This document shows positions 1 to 9,200 of a stretch of 64,000 nt of DNA, piece after piece. This stretch comes from Gallionellales bacterium GWA2_60_18 (GTDB lineage: Bacteria > Pseudomonadota > Gammaproteobacteria > Burkholderiales > Gallionellaceae), in the NCBI GenBank assembly GCA_001801105.1, contig MGWS01000006.1, forward strand, positions 144,079-208,078, written 5' to 3'. Numbering within the stretch: position 1 is the first letter of the stretch; each line of letters begins with the position of its first letter. A program made the translations under genes and the position numbers. The notes under the pieces are model-generated. The model was not told the origin of the DNA. It saw only the letters and a program-made list of their open reading frames with translations, and made no database searches.

Positions 1-539
1 CCGCCACCTGGTCGCTCGGCGCCGCCTACCCGCCGCATGCCGTCACGCGCAACTTCGGCCTGATCACTGCCTTCCCCTCGGCGCGCGCGCTGATGTGGAA
101 CGAAAATCCCGAGTGGCAGCAGCATGTGCTGGTGGAGACCGGCGCACAATCCTGGGTCAGCCACGACATCCCGGACAGCGGCGCAGCGCAGCCGCGCTTC
201 GACAAACAGCGCGACATTCCCGGCCCCGCCACCATCGCCGTGGCGCTGCAACGCAACATCGACGGGCGCGAACAGCGCATCGTAGTGGCAGGCAGCGGCG
301 CATTTCTCGCCAACAGCTTCGCCGGCAACGGCGGCAACCTCGACCTGGGTGTGAACATGGTGAACTGGTTGGGCGGAGAGGAAGCACTCATCACCGTCCA
401 GCCGCGCCCCGCAAAGGACAGCAGCCTGATATTGAGCCAGGCCCGGCTCAACGCCATCAGCATCGGCTTCCTGCTCGGCATACCGCTGCTGCTGTCGCTT
501 GCGGGGGCACGCATCTGGTGGAAACGCCGCCGTGCCTGA
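1..539 (+). CDS. GldG-like ABC-transporter auxiliary membrane protein, C-terminal part
   Basis: The frame is open from position 3, so the N-terminus lies outside the window; about 178 residues are visible. They contain the segment VVAGSGAFLANS followed by GGNLDLGVNMVNWL, and end in one hydrophobic helix and the basic tail WWKRRRA. This is the C-terminal pattern of GldG/DUF4350-type proteins, which accompany ABC exporters and are anchored in the inner membrane by a last helix. The stop codon overlaps the mutM start by 8 bases, which suggests cotranscription. The family assignment rests on this C-terminal pattern alone. Confidence 0.6.
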   Translation, partial: ATWSLGAAYPPHAVTRNFGLITAFPSARALMWNENPEWQQHVLVETGAQSWVSHDIPDSGAAQPRFDKQRDIPGPATIAVALQRNIDGREQRIVVAGSGAFLANSFAGNGGNLDLGVNMVNWLGGEEALITVQPRPAKDSSLILSQARLNAISIGFLLGIPLLLSLAGARIWWKRRRA

Positions 540-1347
540 ACTGCCGGAGGTAGAAACCACCCTGCGCGGCCTTGCGCCGCATCTCGCCGGACAAACCATA
601 TCGGATGTCGTAATTCGCCACCCGCAACTGCGCTGGCCGATTCCGAAGAACCTGCCGAAATTGTTGCGCGGACAGATTGTCCGCTCACTGGAACGCCGCG
701 CCAAATACCTGCTGATCGGCTTCGACCACGGCACGCTGATCCTGCATCTGGGCATGTCCGGCAGCCTGCGCATCCTGCCGACCGGTACGCCGCCGGAGAA
801 GCACGACCACTTCGATCTAGCGTTGGGCAACGGCATGCTGATGCGATTGCGCGACCCGCGCCGCTTCGGCGCGGTGCTGTGGCATCAGGGCGACCCCGCG
901 CAACATCCGCTGCTGGCCGCGCTCGGCCCGGAGCCGTTGGAGCAGGATTTTGATGCGGCATATCTGTATCGCGCCACGCGCGGCAAAACCGCCGCGATCA
1001 AACAGGTCATCATGGATCAGCGCGTAGTGGTCGGCGTGGGCAACATCTACGCCAGCGAAGCGCTGTTCCGCGCCGGCATCCGACCGCAGCTCGCCGCCGG
1101 GAAGCTCAGCCTGCCGCGCTGTGTGGCGCTGGTGCGGGAGATTCGCGCGACACTGAAGGAGGCCGTCAAGCTCGGTGGCAGCAGCCTGCGCGATTTCGTG
1201 GACACTGCCGGACAGCCCGGTTATTTCCAGCAGCATTATTGGGTGTACAGGCGCAGCGGGGAGCCGTGCCGCAAATGCGGCAAGCCCATCAAGCAGATCA
1301 GGCAAGGGCAGCGCACCACTTTCTATTGCGGGCATTGCCAGCGATAA
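532..1347 (+). CDS. mutM: Formamidopyrimidine-DNA glycosylase MutM (Fpg)
   Basis: This base-excision repair enzyme removes oxidised purines such as 8-oxoguanine and nicks the abasic site. The protein of 271 residues begins MPELPEVE. Pro2 is the Schiff-base nucleophile and Glu3 the acid catalyst of the family, and this fixes the GTG start at 532 even though the frame is open further upstream. The C-terminus carries the zinc finger CxxC-X16-CxxC that starts at EPCRKCGK and ends at YCGHCQR. Length is normal. The start codon lies inside the end of the preceding gene, so translation is probably coupled. Confidence 0.95.
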   Translation: MPELPEVETTLRGLAPHLAGQTISDVVIRHPQLRWPIPKNLPKLLRGQIVRSLERRAKYLLIGFDHGTLILHLGMSGSLRILPTGTPPEKHDHFDLALGNGMLMRLRDPRRFGAVLWHQGDPAQHPLLAALGPEPLEQDFDAAYLYRATRGKTAAIKQVIMDQRVVVGVGNIYASEALFRAGIRPQLAAGKLSLPRCVALVREIRATLKEAVKLGGSSLRDFVDTAGQPGYFQQHYWVYRRSGEPCRKCGKPIKQIRQGQRTTFYCGHCQR

Positions 1348-1376
1348 TCCGCATTCACCTACCCGGAGGAGGAAAT

Positions 1377-1559
1377 ATGAGATACATCCCGCTTGCACTC
1401 GTTCTATTGCTCGGCGCCTGCGATGGCGCATCCGCCCCTCCGGCAAAGCTCGCCGAACCGCAGCGCGAGGCACTTGAGAAAGCCAGGGGAGTGGAGCAGA
1501 CCCTGCAACAGGCAAAAGAGGCCGAGCAGGAGAAGATCAGCGAAGCCGAAGAGAAATAA
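1377..1559 (+). CDS. Small predicted lipoprotein (60 aa)
   Basis: A short gene with a strong ribosome site (GGAGGAGG, 6 bases before ATG). The product starts MRYIPLALVLLLGAC, a lipoprotein signal with lipobox LGAC and Cys15 as the lipidation site. The rest is charged and Glu/Ala/Gln-rich (QREALEKARGVEQTL), likely a short helix or coiled coil. It follows mutM by 29 bases and ends just before a strong terminator. No function is recognised; the export call is secure, the role unknown. Confidence 0.7.
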   Translation: MRYIPLALVLLLGACDGASAPPAKLAEPQREALEKARGVEQTLQQAKEAEQEKISEAEEK

Positions 1560-1574
1560 CACCGCCTGGAAATA

Positions 1575-1604
1575 AAAAAGCCCGCGCCGAAACGCGGGCT
1601 TTTT
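1575..1604. terminator. Bidirectional rho-independent terminator
   Basis: A run of A, then CCCGCG, a six-base loop CCGAAA, CGCGGG and a run of T. The symmetrical A/T flanks let it end both the mutM-lipoprotein transcript and the convergent coaD-ferredoxin transcript. Confidence 0.9.
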
Positions 1605-1621
1605 CGTCCTGCGGAAAACGG

Positions 1622-1888
<267 letters not shown>

Positions 1889-2368
1889 TTAAATCGATTT
1901 AATTTTTTGTTGCAACCTTGCCGCCACCGCAGGCGAGACGAACTTGCCGACATCGCCGCCGAAGCGCGCCACCTCGCGTACCATGGTGGCTGAAATAAAC
2001 GTGTATTGCTCTGCCGGCGTCAAAAACAGCGTTTCGACCTCCGGATACAGGTTTCGGTTCATTCCCGCCAACTGAAACTCGTATTCAAAGTCCGACACCG
2101 CACGCAACCCGCGCAACACCACATGCGCATCATGCGCCTGCACGAAGTTCATCAGCAGGCCGTTGAACCCTTCCACGCGCACGTTGGCAAAACCGGCAAA
2201 TAACTCGCTCGCCATCTCCACGCGCTCAGCCAGCGTAAACAGGGTCTGCACGCGGCTTTCCGCCACCGCGACAATGACTTCGCCGAATAATCCGGCTGCC
2301 CGGCGCACCACATCCTCATGGCCGCGCGTGATGGGATCGAACGTCCCCGGATAAACGACTTTAATCAC
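1889..2368 (-). CDS. coaD: Phosphopantetheine adenylyltransferase
   Basis: This enzyme makes dephospho-CoA from 4'-phosphopantetheine and ATP, the penultimate step of coenzyme A synthesis. The protein of 159 residues begins [19 protein letters not shown] and contains the TxGH nucleotidyltransferase motif (TRGH) and the C-terminal ISATMVREV motif. The GTG start is chosen because it places the first beta strand correctly and overlaps the rsmD stop as GTGA, a coupling signal. A longer frame extends upstream into rsmD and is not used. Confidence 0.95.
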   Translation of the reverse strand: MIKVVYPGTFDPITRGHEDVVRRAAGLFGEVIVAVAESRVQTLFTLAERVEMASELFAGFANVRVEGFNGLLMNFVQAHDAHVVLRGLRAVSDFEYEFQLAGMNRNLYPEVETLFLTPAEQYTFISATMVREVARFGGDVGKFVSPAVAARLQQKIKSI

Positions 2369-2916
2369 TGGCCTAAACCCAATAGTTGGTAATGCACCTG
2401 CCCTGCCTTGCCCGACTTCATCACCTGCCAGGGCGGCGGAACGCCTGTCGCCGCGCCGGATTCCACATACAGCACGCCTTCTTCGTTCAGGCGTTGCGGC
2501 AAAATTTCCAGCAGCGCCGCCAGATAATCGCTCCCGAACGGCGGATCCAGGAAGATGACGTCGTACTTCTGCGTATCGCGGGACGCGAATTGTAGCCCAT
2601 CCTGGCAGGATATGACCACCCTGTCGCAACCCAGCTTGCCGGCATTGTCCTGCAAGGCGCGAAAAACCGCGGGATTCTTTTCCACCATCACCACCCGTTC
2701 CGCCCCGCGCGAGGCGGCCTCGAAACCCAGCGCGCCGCTGCCCGCAAACAGGTCGAGGCAGGTACGCCCGTACAGCGTCTGCCCCAGCCAGTTGAACAGC
2801 GTCTCGCGTACGCGGTCCGGCGTGGGACGCAACCCCGGCGCATCGGGGAAGGCGATGATGCGGCTGCGCAGGGTGCCGCCGCCGATGCGTACCTTATTGA
2901 TCCTTGCTCTCCGCAT
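2365..2916 (-). CDS. rsmD: 16S rRNA (guanine966-N2)-methyltransferase
   Basis: It methylates G966 of 16S rRNA using S-adenosylmethionine. The 183-residue protein has the SAM-binding motif [13 protein letters not shown] and the catalytic motif FLDPPF that define RsmD. The start overlaps the end of the upstream M16 peptidase gene by 23 bases, and the stop overlaps coaD by 4 bases, so the series peptidase, rsmD, coaD, ferredoxin is probably one transcript. Length and motifs are normal. Confidence 0.94.
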   Translation of the reverse strand: MRRARINKVRIGGGTLRSRIIAFPDAPGLRPTPDRVRETLFNWLGQTLYGRTCLDLFAGSGALGFEAASRGAERVVMVEKNPAVFRALQDNAGKLGCDRVVISCQDGLQFASRDTQKYDVIFLDPPFGSDYLAALLEILPQRLNEEGVLYVESGAATGVPPPWQVMKSGKAGQVHYQLLGLGQ

Positions 2917-4216
2917 CGGGAGCGCCGGCGATCACCGTCGCCATGCGTTGCGGATCGAGACGGCGCGCGAAAGCATCGCGCACCTGCGCCACGTTTACCT
3001 GCTCGACGTTGCGCGTAAAGTCGTCCAGATAGGTCAGCGGCAGGCCGTAGAAGCCGATGACGCTGAGATAGTCGAGTATCTTGCGGTTGCTGTCGATGCG
3101 CAGCGGAAAGCCGCCGACGATGTTCTGCTTGGCGGCCAGCAGCTCCTTTTCTGTCGGGCCTTGGGCGATGAATTCCGCCAGCGTGCCGCGCACCAGTTGC
3201 AGCGCTTCGTCGGCCTGCTCCTTTTTGGTTTGCAGCCCGATCTGGAACGCGCCCGGTTGCTTGAGCGGGATGAAATAGCTGTACACGCTGTAGGCCAGCC
3301 CGCGTTTCTCGCGTACCTCGTTCATCAGGCGCGATACGAAGCCGCCTCCGCCGAGGATGTGGTTGCCGACATACAGCGGAAAATAATCCAGGTCGTTGCG
3401 CGCCATGCCCGGCGCGCCGAGCAGGATATGGCTCTGGCTGGCGGGATGCGGGATGCGTTGCTCGCTGCGCTCGATCTGCATGGCCACTTCCGGCAGCACT
3501 TCCGGCGCCGGGCCGGACGGCAGTTGCGCGGTCAGCTGCTGCGCGATCGCCTCGGCATCGGCGCGCGTGACATCACCCATGATGGCCACCACCGCAGCAG
3601 CCGCGCGATAGTACCGCGCATGGAAATCGCGCAGGTCCTGCACGGTGATCTTCTCCACGCTGGCGACCTCGCCGGAAGTCCTCAACGCGTAGGGATGCGC
3701 GCCGTACACCGCCTTCCGGAACGCCCGGTCGGCAATGCTCTCCGGCTTGGTGTCGGCCTCTTTCAGGGCGGCGACCATGCGCACCTTTTCGCGCGCCAGC
3801 ACCGCCTCGGGGAACTGCGGCTGCTGCAGCACGCGCGCCATGATCTCCAGCGCCCGCTCGCGTTCTGCGGCGCGGCTCAGGGTGCGCAGCGACACGCTGG
3901 CGCGGTCGTGGTCGAATCCGCCGCCCAGGTTCGCGCCGATGTCCGCCATACCGCGCGCGATGTCGTCCTCGCTCAACCCGCCCGCACCCAGGTCGAGCAG
4001 ATGATGGGTCAGCCCGGCCACGCCGGATTTTTCCGCGCTGTCGAAACTGCTGCCCGCCGGCACGCTCACCGCCACGTCCAGCATCGGGATGTCGTGGTTC
4101 TCCACGAACAGCACTCTGGCACCGCTGGCGCTCTGCCAGCTCTGGATGGAGGGGGTGGCGAAGGCAGCGGTTGCCATGCTGCACAGCACCGCAACAAATA
4201 CGGTTTTAACGGACAT
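2894..4216 (-). CDS. M16-family peptidase-like protein, non-catalytic partner
   Basis: The product has 440 residues and a signal peptide (MSVKTVFVAVLCSMATAAFA), so it is exported. It follows the M16 (pitrilysin/mitochondrial processing peptidase) fold, but where the zinc motif HxxEH should stand it reads HHLLD, so the zinc ligands and the catalytic Glu are missing. In M16 pairs the inactive subunit often holds substrate for the active one. Its start lies 11 bases inside the preceding catalytic gene, supporting a two-subunit protease. Substrate unknown. Confidence 0.85.
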   Translation of the reverse strand: MSVKTVFVAVLCSMATAAFATPSIQSWQSASGARVLFVENHDIPMLDVAVSVPAGSSFDSAEKSGVAGLTHHLLDLGAGGLSEDDIARGMADIGANLGGGFDHDRASVSLRTLSRAAERERALEIMARVLQQPQFPEAVLAREKVRMVAALKEADTKPESIADRAFRKAVYGAHPYALRTSGEVASVEKITVQDLRDFHARYYRAAAAVVAIMGDVTRADAEAIAQQLTAQLPSGPAPEVLPEVAMQIERSEQRIPHPASQSHILLGAPGMARNDLDYFPLYVGNHILGGGGFVSRLMNEVREKRGLAYSVYSYFIPLKQPGAFQIGLQTKKEQADEALQLVRGTLAEFIAQGPTEKELLAAKQNIVGGFPLRIDSNRKILDYLSVIGFYGLPLTYLDDFTRNVEQVNVAQVRDAFARRLDPQRMATVIAGAPDAESKDQ

Positions 4217-5573
4217 GCGAGCCTCCCTGGGCAGGCGATTGATGTTTCGGCTTGCCGGATAGCGGCTGCGGGTCGAGTACCGCCACGGTCAGGTTGTCAT
4301 CCTGCAAGAATTCCTCCGCAACCTGGCGTACCTGCTCCGCCGTGACGGCTTGAAGTTTTTCCAGCATCAGCGGAATGGCGCGATGCCCCAGGCCGATGCT
4401 TTCCATCTGTCCGATCTGCATCGCCTGATAGAACAGCGAATCGAGCTTGTATACCTCGCCCGCCATGACTTGCGCCCTGACGCGCCGCAACTCCTCCTCG
4501 CTCACACCCTCTTGCACCAGCTGCGCGATCTCCTGGCGCAATGCGGCCTCGACGTCGTTCACCGTCCTGCCCTCGCTCGGTGTGGCCTCGAAGGTGAACA
4601 GGCTGGGACCGCGCGAAACCGAGTCATAGCCTGCACCCGCGCTGCTGGCGACCTGTTGCTCGCGCACCAGATGCTTGTTGAGCCGCGCCGATTCGTTGCC
4701 GTCCAGCACCCCCGCCAGGATATCCAGCGCGTACGGTTTCCAGTCCTGCGCGGGATCGCCGATCACCGGCGCGTGGAAGCTCATCACCAGCAGCGGCAGC
4801 TCGGCGGGTGCCTTCACCACCATACGCTTGATGCCGACCTGCGCAGGTTCGGCATGGTTGCGCGCCGGCGGCATCGCGCGCCGGGGGATCGTGCCGTAAT
4901 AGCGTTGCGCCAGCGCGAACACCTCGTCGGCCTTCACGTCTCCGGCGATGACCAGCGTGGCATTGTTGGGCGCATACCAGCGGTCATACCACGCCTTGGC
5001 ATCGCCCACGGTGAGCGATTCCAGGTCGTTCATCCAGCCGATCACCGGATGCTGGTAGGGATGCTGCTGATAGATCGTCGCCATCATCCTTTCCTGCAAC
5101 AGCGCATGCGGCTCGTCGTCGGTGCGCATGCGCCGCTCTTCCATGACCACTTTGATCTCCTTGGCAAACTCGGCGGCAGACAGGTTCAGGTTGCGCATGC
5201 GGTCGGATTCGAGCTGCATCGCCAGTTCCAGCTTCGACTTGTGCAGCTGCTGGAAGTAGGCGGTGTAGTCGTAGCTGGTGAAGGCGTTCTCGCGCCCGCC
5301 CGCAGCGGCGATGCGGCGCGAGAACTCGCCCGCCGGCACCGTGGCTGTGCCCTTGAACATCATGTGCTCCAGCACATGCGCGATGCCGGTCACGCCGGTG
5401 CGTTCATCCATGCTGCCGGCCTTGTACCAGACCTGCTGCACCACCACCGGGGCGCGGTGGTCTTCCTTGACAACGACCTTGAGGCCGTTCGCCAGCGTCC
5501 TTTCATGTACCTCCGCCTGCGAAACGGATGAGAAACAAAACAACAGCGCCGCAACAACCAGATGAATTCTCAT
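4206..5573 (-). CDS. M16-family zinc metallopeptidase, catalytic partner
   Basis: A protein of 455 residues with a signal peptide ending SVSQA-EV. It carries the inverted zinc motif HVLEH (His66, Glu69, His70), and a Glu-rich helix (VVMEERRMR) downstream that would supply the third ligand. This is a pitrilysin-type exported protease. The stop codon overlaps the next gene, the non-catalytic paralogue, by 11 bases. The gene is divergent from ftsY with an 81-base spacer that must hold both promoters. Confidence 0.9.
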   Translation of the reverse strand: MRIHLVVAALLFCFSSVSQAEVHERTLANGLKVVVKEDHRAPVVVQQVWYKAGSMDERTGVTGIAHVLEHMMFKGTATVPAGEFSRRIAAAGGRENAFTSYDYTAYFQQLHKSKLELAMQLESDRMRNLNLSAAEFAKEIKVVMEERRMRTDDEPHALLQERMMATIYQQHPYQHPVIGWMNDLESLTVGDAKAWYDRWYAPNNATLVIAGDVKADEVFALAQRYYGTIPRRAMPPARNHAEPAQVGIKRMVVKAPAELPLLVMSFHAPVIGDPAQDWKPYALDILAGVLDGNESARLNKHLVREQQVASSAGAGYDSVSRGPSLFTFEATPSEGRTVNDVEAALRQEIAQLVQEGVSEEELRRVRAQVMAGEVYKLDSLFYQAMQIGQMESIGLGHRAIPLMLEKLQAVTAEQVRQVAEEFLQDDNLTVAVLDPQPLSGKPKHQSPAQGGSHVR

Positions 5574-5654
5574 TTCCTTGTCCCATGGGTGCCGGATTCG
5601 GCATAAAATGAGCGCGCATTATGCGGCATTTCATCCAACCCCGAATACTCTTGC

Positions 5655-6602
5655 ATGTTTAGCTTCCTGAAAAAGAAACCTGCCTCCGCCGAATCGAAAA
5701 GCTGGCTCTCGCGCCTGACCGCAGGCCTGGCGCGCACGGGTGGACAACTCTCCGCGCTGCTCGTTCCCGGCGGCAAGATCGACGAGGACCTGTACGAGGA
5801 ACTCGAGACCATCCTCATCACCGCCGATGTCGGCATGGCCGCGACCAATGCGCTGCTTGCCGACCTGCGCCATCGCGTCCGCGAACAGCGCCTCACGGAG
5901 ACATCGCAACTCAGGGAGGCGCTTGCCGAATATCTGTTCAAGCTGCTCGCACCGCTGGCGCAGCCGTTGCAGGCCGATACGCACAAACCTTTCGTCATCA
6001 TGCTGTGCGGCGTCAACGGCGCCGGCAAGACCACTTCCATCGGCAAACTGGCCAGGCATTTCCAGAATCAGGGCAAGTCGGTGCTGCTGGCGGCGGGCGA
6101 CACCTTTCGCGCGGCGGCGCGCGAGCAGCTGGCGGCCTGGGGCGAGCGCAATAACGTCACGGTGATCGCGCAGCAGAGCGGCGATGCCGCCGCGGTGATC
6201 TATGACGCGGTACAGGCGGCGCAGGCGCGCGGTATCGACGTGGTGCTGGCCGACACCGCCGGGCGCCTGACCACGCAGGCGCACCTGATGGAAGAGATCA
6301 AGAAGGTGAAGCGCGTCATTGCCAAGGCACTGCCCGATGCACCGCACGAAGTGCTGCTGGTGCTGGACGCCAACACCGGACAGAACGCGCTGTCGCAGGT
6401 CAAGGCGTTCGACGAGGCGCTCGGCGTCACCGGACTGGTGCTGACGAAACTGGACGGCACCGCCAAGGGCGGCGTGATCGCCGCGATCGCCAAGGCGCAC
6501 CCGATCCCGGTGCGCTTCATCGGCGTCGGCGAGGGGCTGGACGACCTGCGCCCGTTCGTCGCGGAAGATTTCGTCGCGGCGCTGCTGGGGCTGGGTGAAT
6601 GA
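5655..6602 (+). CDS. ftsY: Signal recognition particle receptor FtsY
   Basis: GTPase that docks the SRP-ribosome complex at the inner membrane for cotranslational insertion. Only a short N-terminal region precedes the NG domain in this 315-residue protein. Motifs: G1 GVNGAGKTT, the insertion-box region GDTFRAAAREQL, DTAGR (G3), TKLDGTAKGG (G4 and following) and a C-terminal amphipathic end. It starts the ftsY-ftsE-ftsX-rpoH series, a standard proteobacterial order. A 19-bp inverted repeat lies just after the stop. Confidence 0.96.
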   Translation: MFSFLKKKPASAESKSWLSRLTAGLARTGGQLSALLVPGGKIDEDLYEELETILITADVGMAATNALLADLRHRVREQRLTETSQLREALAEYLFKLLAPLAQPLQADTHKPFVIMLCGVNGAGKTTSIGKLARHFQNQGKSVLLAAGDTFRAAAREQLAAWGERNNVTVIAQQSGDAAAVIYDAVQAAQARGIDVVLADTAGRLTTQAHLMEEIKKVKRVIAKALPDAPHEVLLVLDANTGQNALSQVKAFDEALGVTGLVLTKLDGTAKGGVIAAIAKAHPIPVRFIGVGEGLDDLRPFVAEDFVAALLGLGE

Positions 6603-6613
6603 AAATAACCCTT

Positions 6614-6667
6614 GTCCACGGAAGACACGGAAAAATCGAAGGGGTCGATTCCGTGTCTTCCGTGGAC
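6614..6667. repeat. Long inverted repeat between ftsY and ftsE
   Basis: Two perfect 19-base arms (6614-6632 and 6649-6667, beginning GTCCACGGAAGACACGG) flank a 16-base centre that also contains TCGA on both sides. In RNA it would form a long hairpin 17 bases before the ftsE start. It has no T run, so it is not a standard terminator. It may be an interspersed repeat unit or an mRNA processing/stability element. Confidence 0.85.
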
Positions 6668-6684
6668 ATGATTTTGCTTCTACA

Positions 6685-7338
6685 ATGATTTCCTTCAACC
6701 AAGTCAACAAGCGTTATCCCGGCGGCCACGAGGCGCTGAAGCATGTCTCGTTCGACATCGCCGAGGGCGAGATGGTGTTCCTCAGCGGCCATTCCGGCGC
6801 AGGCAAGAGCACGCTGCTCAAGCTGATCGCCGCCATCGAACGCCCCGATTCCGGCAGTGTGCTGGTGAACAACCAGAACGTCGGCACGCTCAAGGACGGG
6901 GCGCTGCCCTATCTGCGCCGCAACCTCGGCATCATCTTCCAGGACCACAAGCTGTTGTTCGACCGCAATGTGTTCGACAACGTGTTGCTGCCGTTGCAGA
7001 TCTGCGGCTTCGACCACCGCGAGAGCGGCAAGCGCGTGCGCGCCGCGCTCGACAAGGTAGGGCTGCTCAAGCGCGAAAAGGCCAGCCCTGTCGCACTGTC
7101 CGGCGGCGAGCAGCAACGCCTGTGCATCGCCCGCGCCATCGTTAACCGCCCGTCCATCCTGCTGGCCGACGAACCGACCGGCAATCTGGACAGCGAATAC
7201 GCACAGGAGATCATGGCGATCTTCAGGTCGTTCCACCAGGTCGGCGTCACGCTGCTGATCTCGACTCATGACGAAAGCGTGTTGCAGGATGGCGGCGTGC
7301 GCAGGCTGACGCTGAAACAGGGGGAACTGCAATCTTGA
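6685..7338 (+). CDS. ftsE: Cell division ATP-binding protein FtsE
   Basis: ABC-type ATPase that with FtsX controls septal peptidoglycan hydrolases at the divisome. The 217-residue protein begins MISFNQVNKRYPGG and has Walker A GHSGAGKST, the signature LSGGEQQR and Walker B ILLADEPT. A longer in-frame start exists inside the end of ftsY, but it would translate the inverted repeat; the ATG at 6685 gives the family N-terminus. Its stop overlaps the ftsX start. Confidence 0.96.
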   Translation: MISFNQVNKRYPGGHEALKHVSFDIAEGEMVFLSGHSGAGKSTLLKLIAAIERPDSGSVLVNNQNVGTLKDGALPYLRRNLGIIFQDHKLLFDRNVFDNVLLPLQICGFDHRESGKRVRAALDKVGLLKREKASPVALSGGEQQRLCIARAIVNRPSILLADEPTGNLDSEYAQEIMAIFRSFHQVGVTLLISTHDESVLQDGGVRRLTLKQGELQS

Positions 7339-8246
7339 AGCAGGCATTCGCACAATACCCGCGCGTGATGCGCAACGTTCTGCAACGCATGTTCGCCTCG
7401 AGACTCGCCGGATTCTTCAATATCCTGGTCATCGGCATCGCGCTCAGCCTGCCCGCGGGTTTGTATGCGCTGCTGCAGAATGCGCAGGGGCTGATCGCGC
7501 AATTCTCCGGCTCGCCGCAGATCAGCCTGTTCCTGAACATGGACGCGACAACGGGCGATACCGACCGGCTGCACAAACAGCTCACGCAACATCCGGGTGT
7601 CGGGCACGTCGAATTCATCACCCGCGCGCAAGCGCTGGAGCAGATCAAGCAGAGCAACGGGCTGACCGATGTGATCGGCAGCCTGAACCGGAACCCGTTG
7701 CCGGACGCCTTCATCATTTACCCGGAACAGGACGGAGCCGAGCCGCTGGAGACCTTGCGCAACGAGCTGGCGAAACTGCCCGGTGTGGAACACGCGCAAC
7801 TCGATTCCGACTGGGCCTACAAGCTCGAAGCCCTGCTCGAATTCGGTCGTCTCGCGGTGCTGGTGCTTGCCAGCCTGCTCAGCCTGGCGCTGATCGCCAT
7901 TACCTTCAATACCATCCGCCTGCAAATCCTCACCCAGCGCGACGAGATCGAGGTCGCCCGGCTGATCGGCGCGACCAACGGCTTCATTCGCCGCCCCTTC
8001 CTGTATTTTGGCGCACTGCAAGGGTTGTTCGGCGGCATCACGGCATGGCTGATCGTCACCGCCGGCCTGTTGTTGCTCAATCATCCGCTCGGCACGCTGT
8101 CACGGCTGTATGCCAGCCAGTTCACGCTGCATCCCTTGGCTGTCAGCGACAGCCTGTCGCTGCTCTTGTTTTCGATGTATCTCGGCTGGCTGGGTGCATG
8201 GCTATCGGTAGGGCGGCATCTGGCACAAACCGACCGTTGCCGCTGA
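7335..8246 (+). CDS. ftsX: Cell division membrane protein FtsX
   Basis: Membrane partner of FtsE, 303 residues, with one N-terminal helix (residues about 25-47), a periplasmic domain, and three C-terminal helices, the standard four-helix FtsX layout. The start is TTG at 7335, overlapping the ftsE TGA, so translation is probably coupled. The motif LIGATNGFIRRPF before the third helix is typical of the family. Only its rare start codon is unusual. Confidence 0.94.
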   Translation: MKQAFAQYPRVMRNVLQRMFASRLAGFFNILVIGIALSLPAGLYALLQNAQGLIAQFSGSPQISLFLNMDATTGDTDRLHKQLTQHPGVGHVEFITRAQALEQIKQSNGLTDVIGSLNRNPLPDAFIIYPEQDGAEPLETLRNELAKLPGVEHAQLDSDWAYKLEALLEFGRLAVLVLASLLSLALIAITFNTIRLQILTQRDEIEVARLIGATNGFIRRPFLYFGALQGLFGGITAWLIVTAGLLLLNHPLGTLSRLYASQFTLHPLAVSDSLSLLLFSMYLGWLGAWLSVGRHLAQTDRCR

Positions 8247-8259
8247 ACTTTGACGGCCT

Positions 8260-8286
8260 CTGGCACTCTCATCCCGCGAGTGCTAA
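8260..8286 (+). promoter_or_regulatory. CIRCE element (HrcA operator) upstream of rpoH
   Basis: The sequence reads GCACTC (8263-8268), a 9-base spacer, then GAGTGC (8278-8283) followed by TAA. This matches the CIRCE consensus TTAGCACTC-N9-GAGTGCTAA in all but the outer three bases of the left arm. CIRCE is the binding site of the HrcA heat-shock repressor. It lies 34 bases before the rpoH start, so heat-shock sigma factor synthesis is probably under HrcA control here. hrcA itself is not in the window. Confidence 0.88.
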
Positions 8287-8319
8287 AATTTAACTATATA
8301 TTTTAGAGGAGGGTATTTG

Positions 8320-9180
8320 ATGAATGCCGCAATGAATTTGCCCATGCCGTCTTCTCTTGGTAGTCTGGACGGTTATATCCAGACGGTAAACCGTTTCCCC
8401 GTGCTGTCGCAGCAGCAGGAATTCGATTTGGCGACCCGCTTCAAGGCCGAAAACGACCTGGATGCGGCGCGTCAGTTGGTGCTATCGCACCTGCGCGTGG
8501 TAGTCAGCGTGGCGCGCGGTTATGCCGGTTATGGGCTGTCGCAGGCCGACCTGATCCAGGAAGGTAACATCGGCCTGATGAAGGCGGTGAAGCGCTACGA
8601 TCCGGAACGCGGCGTGCGGCTGGTATCGTTCGCGCTGCACTGGATCCGCGCCGAGATCCATGAGTTCGTGGTGCGCAACTGGCGCATGGTGAAGATCGCC
8701 ACCACCAAGGCGCAACGCAAGCTGTTCTTCAACCTGCGCAGCATGAAGCAGGGGCTGGAGCCGCTCAAGCCGCAACAGATCAGCGAGATCGCCCAACAAC
8801 TCAACGTCAGCGAGCGCGATGTGGTGGAGATGGAAGCGCGCTTCGCCGGCCATGAGATCGCGCTGGAGCCGCTCGGTGCAGATGATGAAGACAGCTATGC
8901 GCCGATCCAGTATCTCGCCGACAGTGAGGAGCATGAGCCATCGCGCATCCTGGAAACTGCTGAGCGTGAGCGTTTGCAAACCTCTGGCTTGTCGAGTGCG
9001 CTCGCCGGACTGGACGAACGTAGCCGCCGCATCATCTCGGCGCGCTGGTTGTGCGAGGAAGGAGAGGGCGCAACGCTGCATGAACTGGCTGCCGAATTCA
9101 ACGTATCGGCGGAGCGCATTCGCCAGATCGAGCAAAAGGCACTGGGCAGGATGCAGGTTGCGCTGGCATTACCTGCCTGA
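8320..9180 (+). CDS. rpoH: RNA polymerase heat-shock sigma factor RpoH (sigma32)
   Basis: Sigma factor directing transcription of chaperone and protease genes. The 286-residue protein shows the RpoH box QRKLFFNLRSMK, which separates RpoH from other group 3 sigma factors, plus region 2 (DLIQEGNIGLMKAV) and the region 4 helix-turn-helix (VSAERIRQIEQKAL). A TTG lies three bases upstream in frame, but the ribosome site GAGGAGGG is better spaced for the ATG at 8320. A CIRCE element precedes it and a strong terminator follows. Confidence 0.96.
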   Translation: MNAAMNLPMPSSLGSLDGYIQTVNRFPVLSQQQEFDLATRFKAENDLDAARQLVLSHLRVVVSVARGYAGYGLSQADLIQEGNIGLMKAVKRYDPERGVRLVSFALHWIRAEIHEFVVRNWRMVKIATTKAQRKLFFNLRSMKQGLEPLKPQQISEIAQQLNVSERDVVEMEARFAGHEIALEPLGADDEDSYAPIQYLADSEEHEPSRILETAERERLQTSGLSSALAGLDERSRRIISARWLCEEGEGATLHELAAEFNVSAERIRQIEQKALGRMQVALALPA

Positions 9181-9200
9181 ACCGATTCGGCAACCCCATG

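Noticed and set aside
4350..5531. A 393-codon plus-strand frame opposite the M16 peptidase
   Set aside because: It is antisense to a gene with an intact HxxEH motif and signal peptide; no domain in the alternative frame.
8261..8277. TGGCAC upstream of rpoH as a sigma54 -24 box
   Set aside because: No GC lies 10 bases after the GG, and the same bases are better explained as the left arm of CIRCE.
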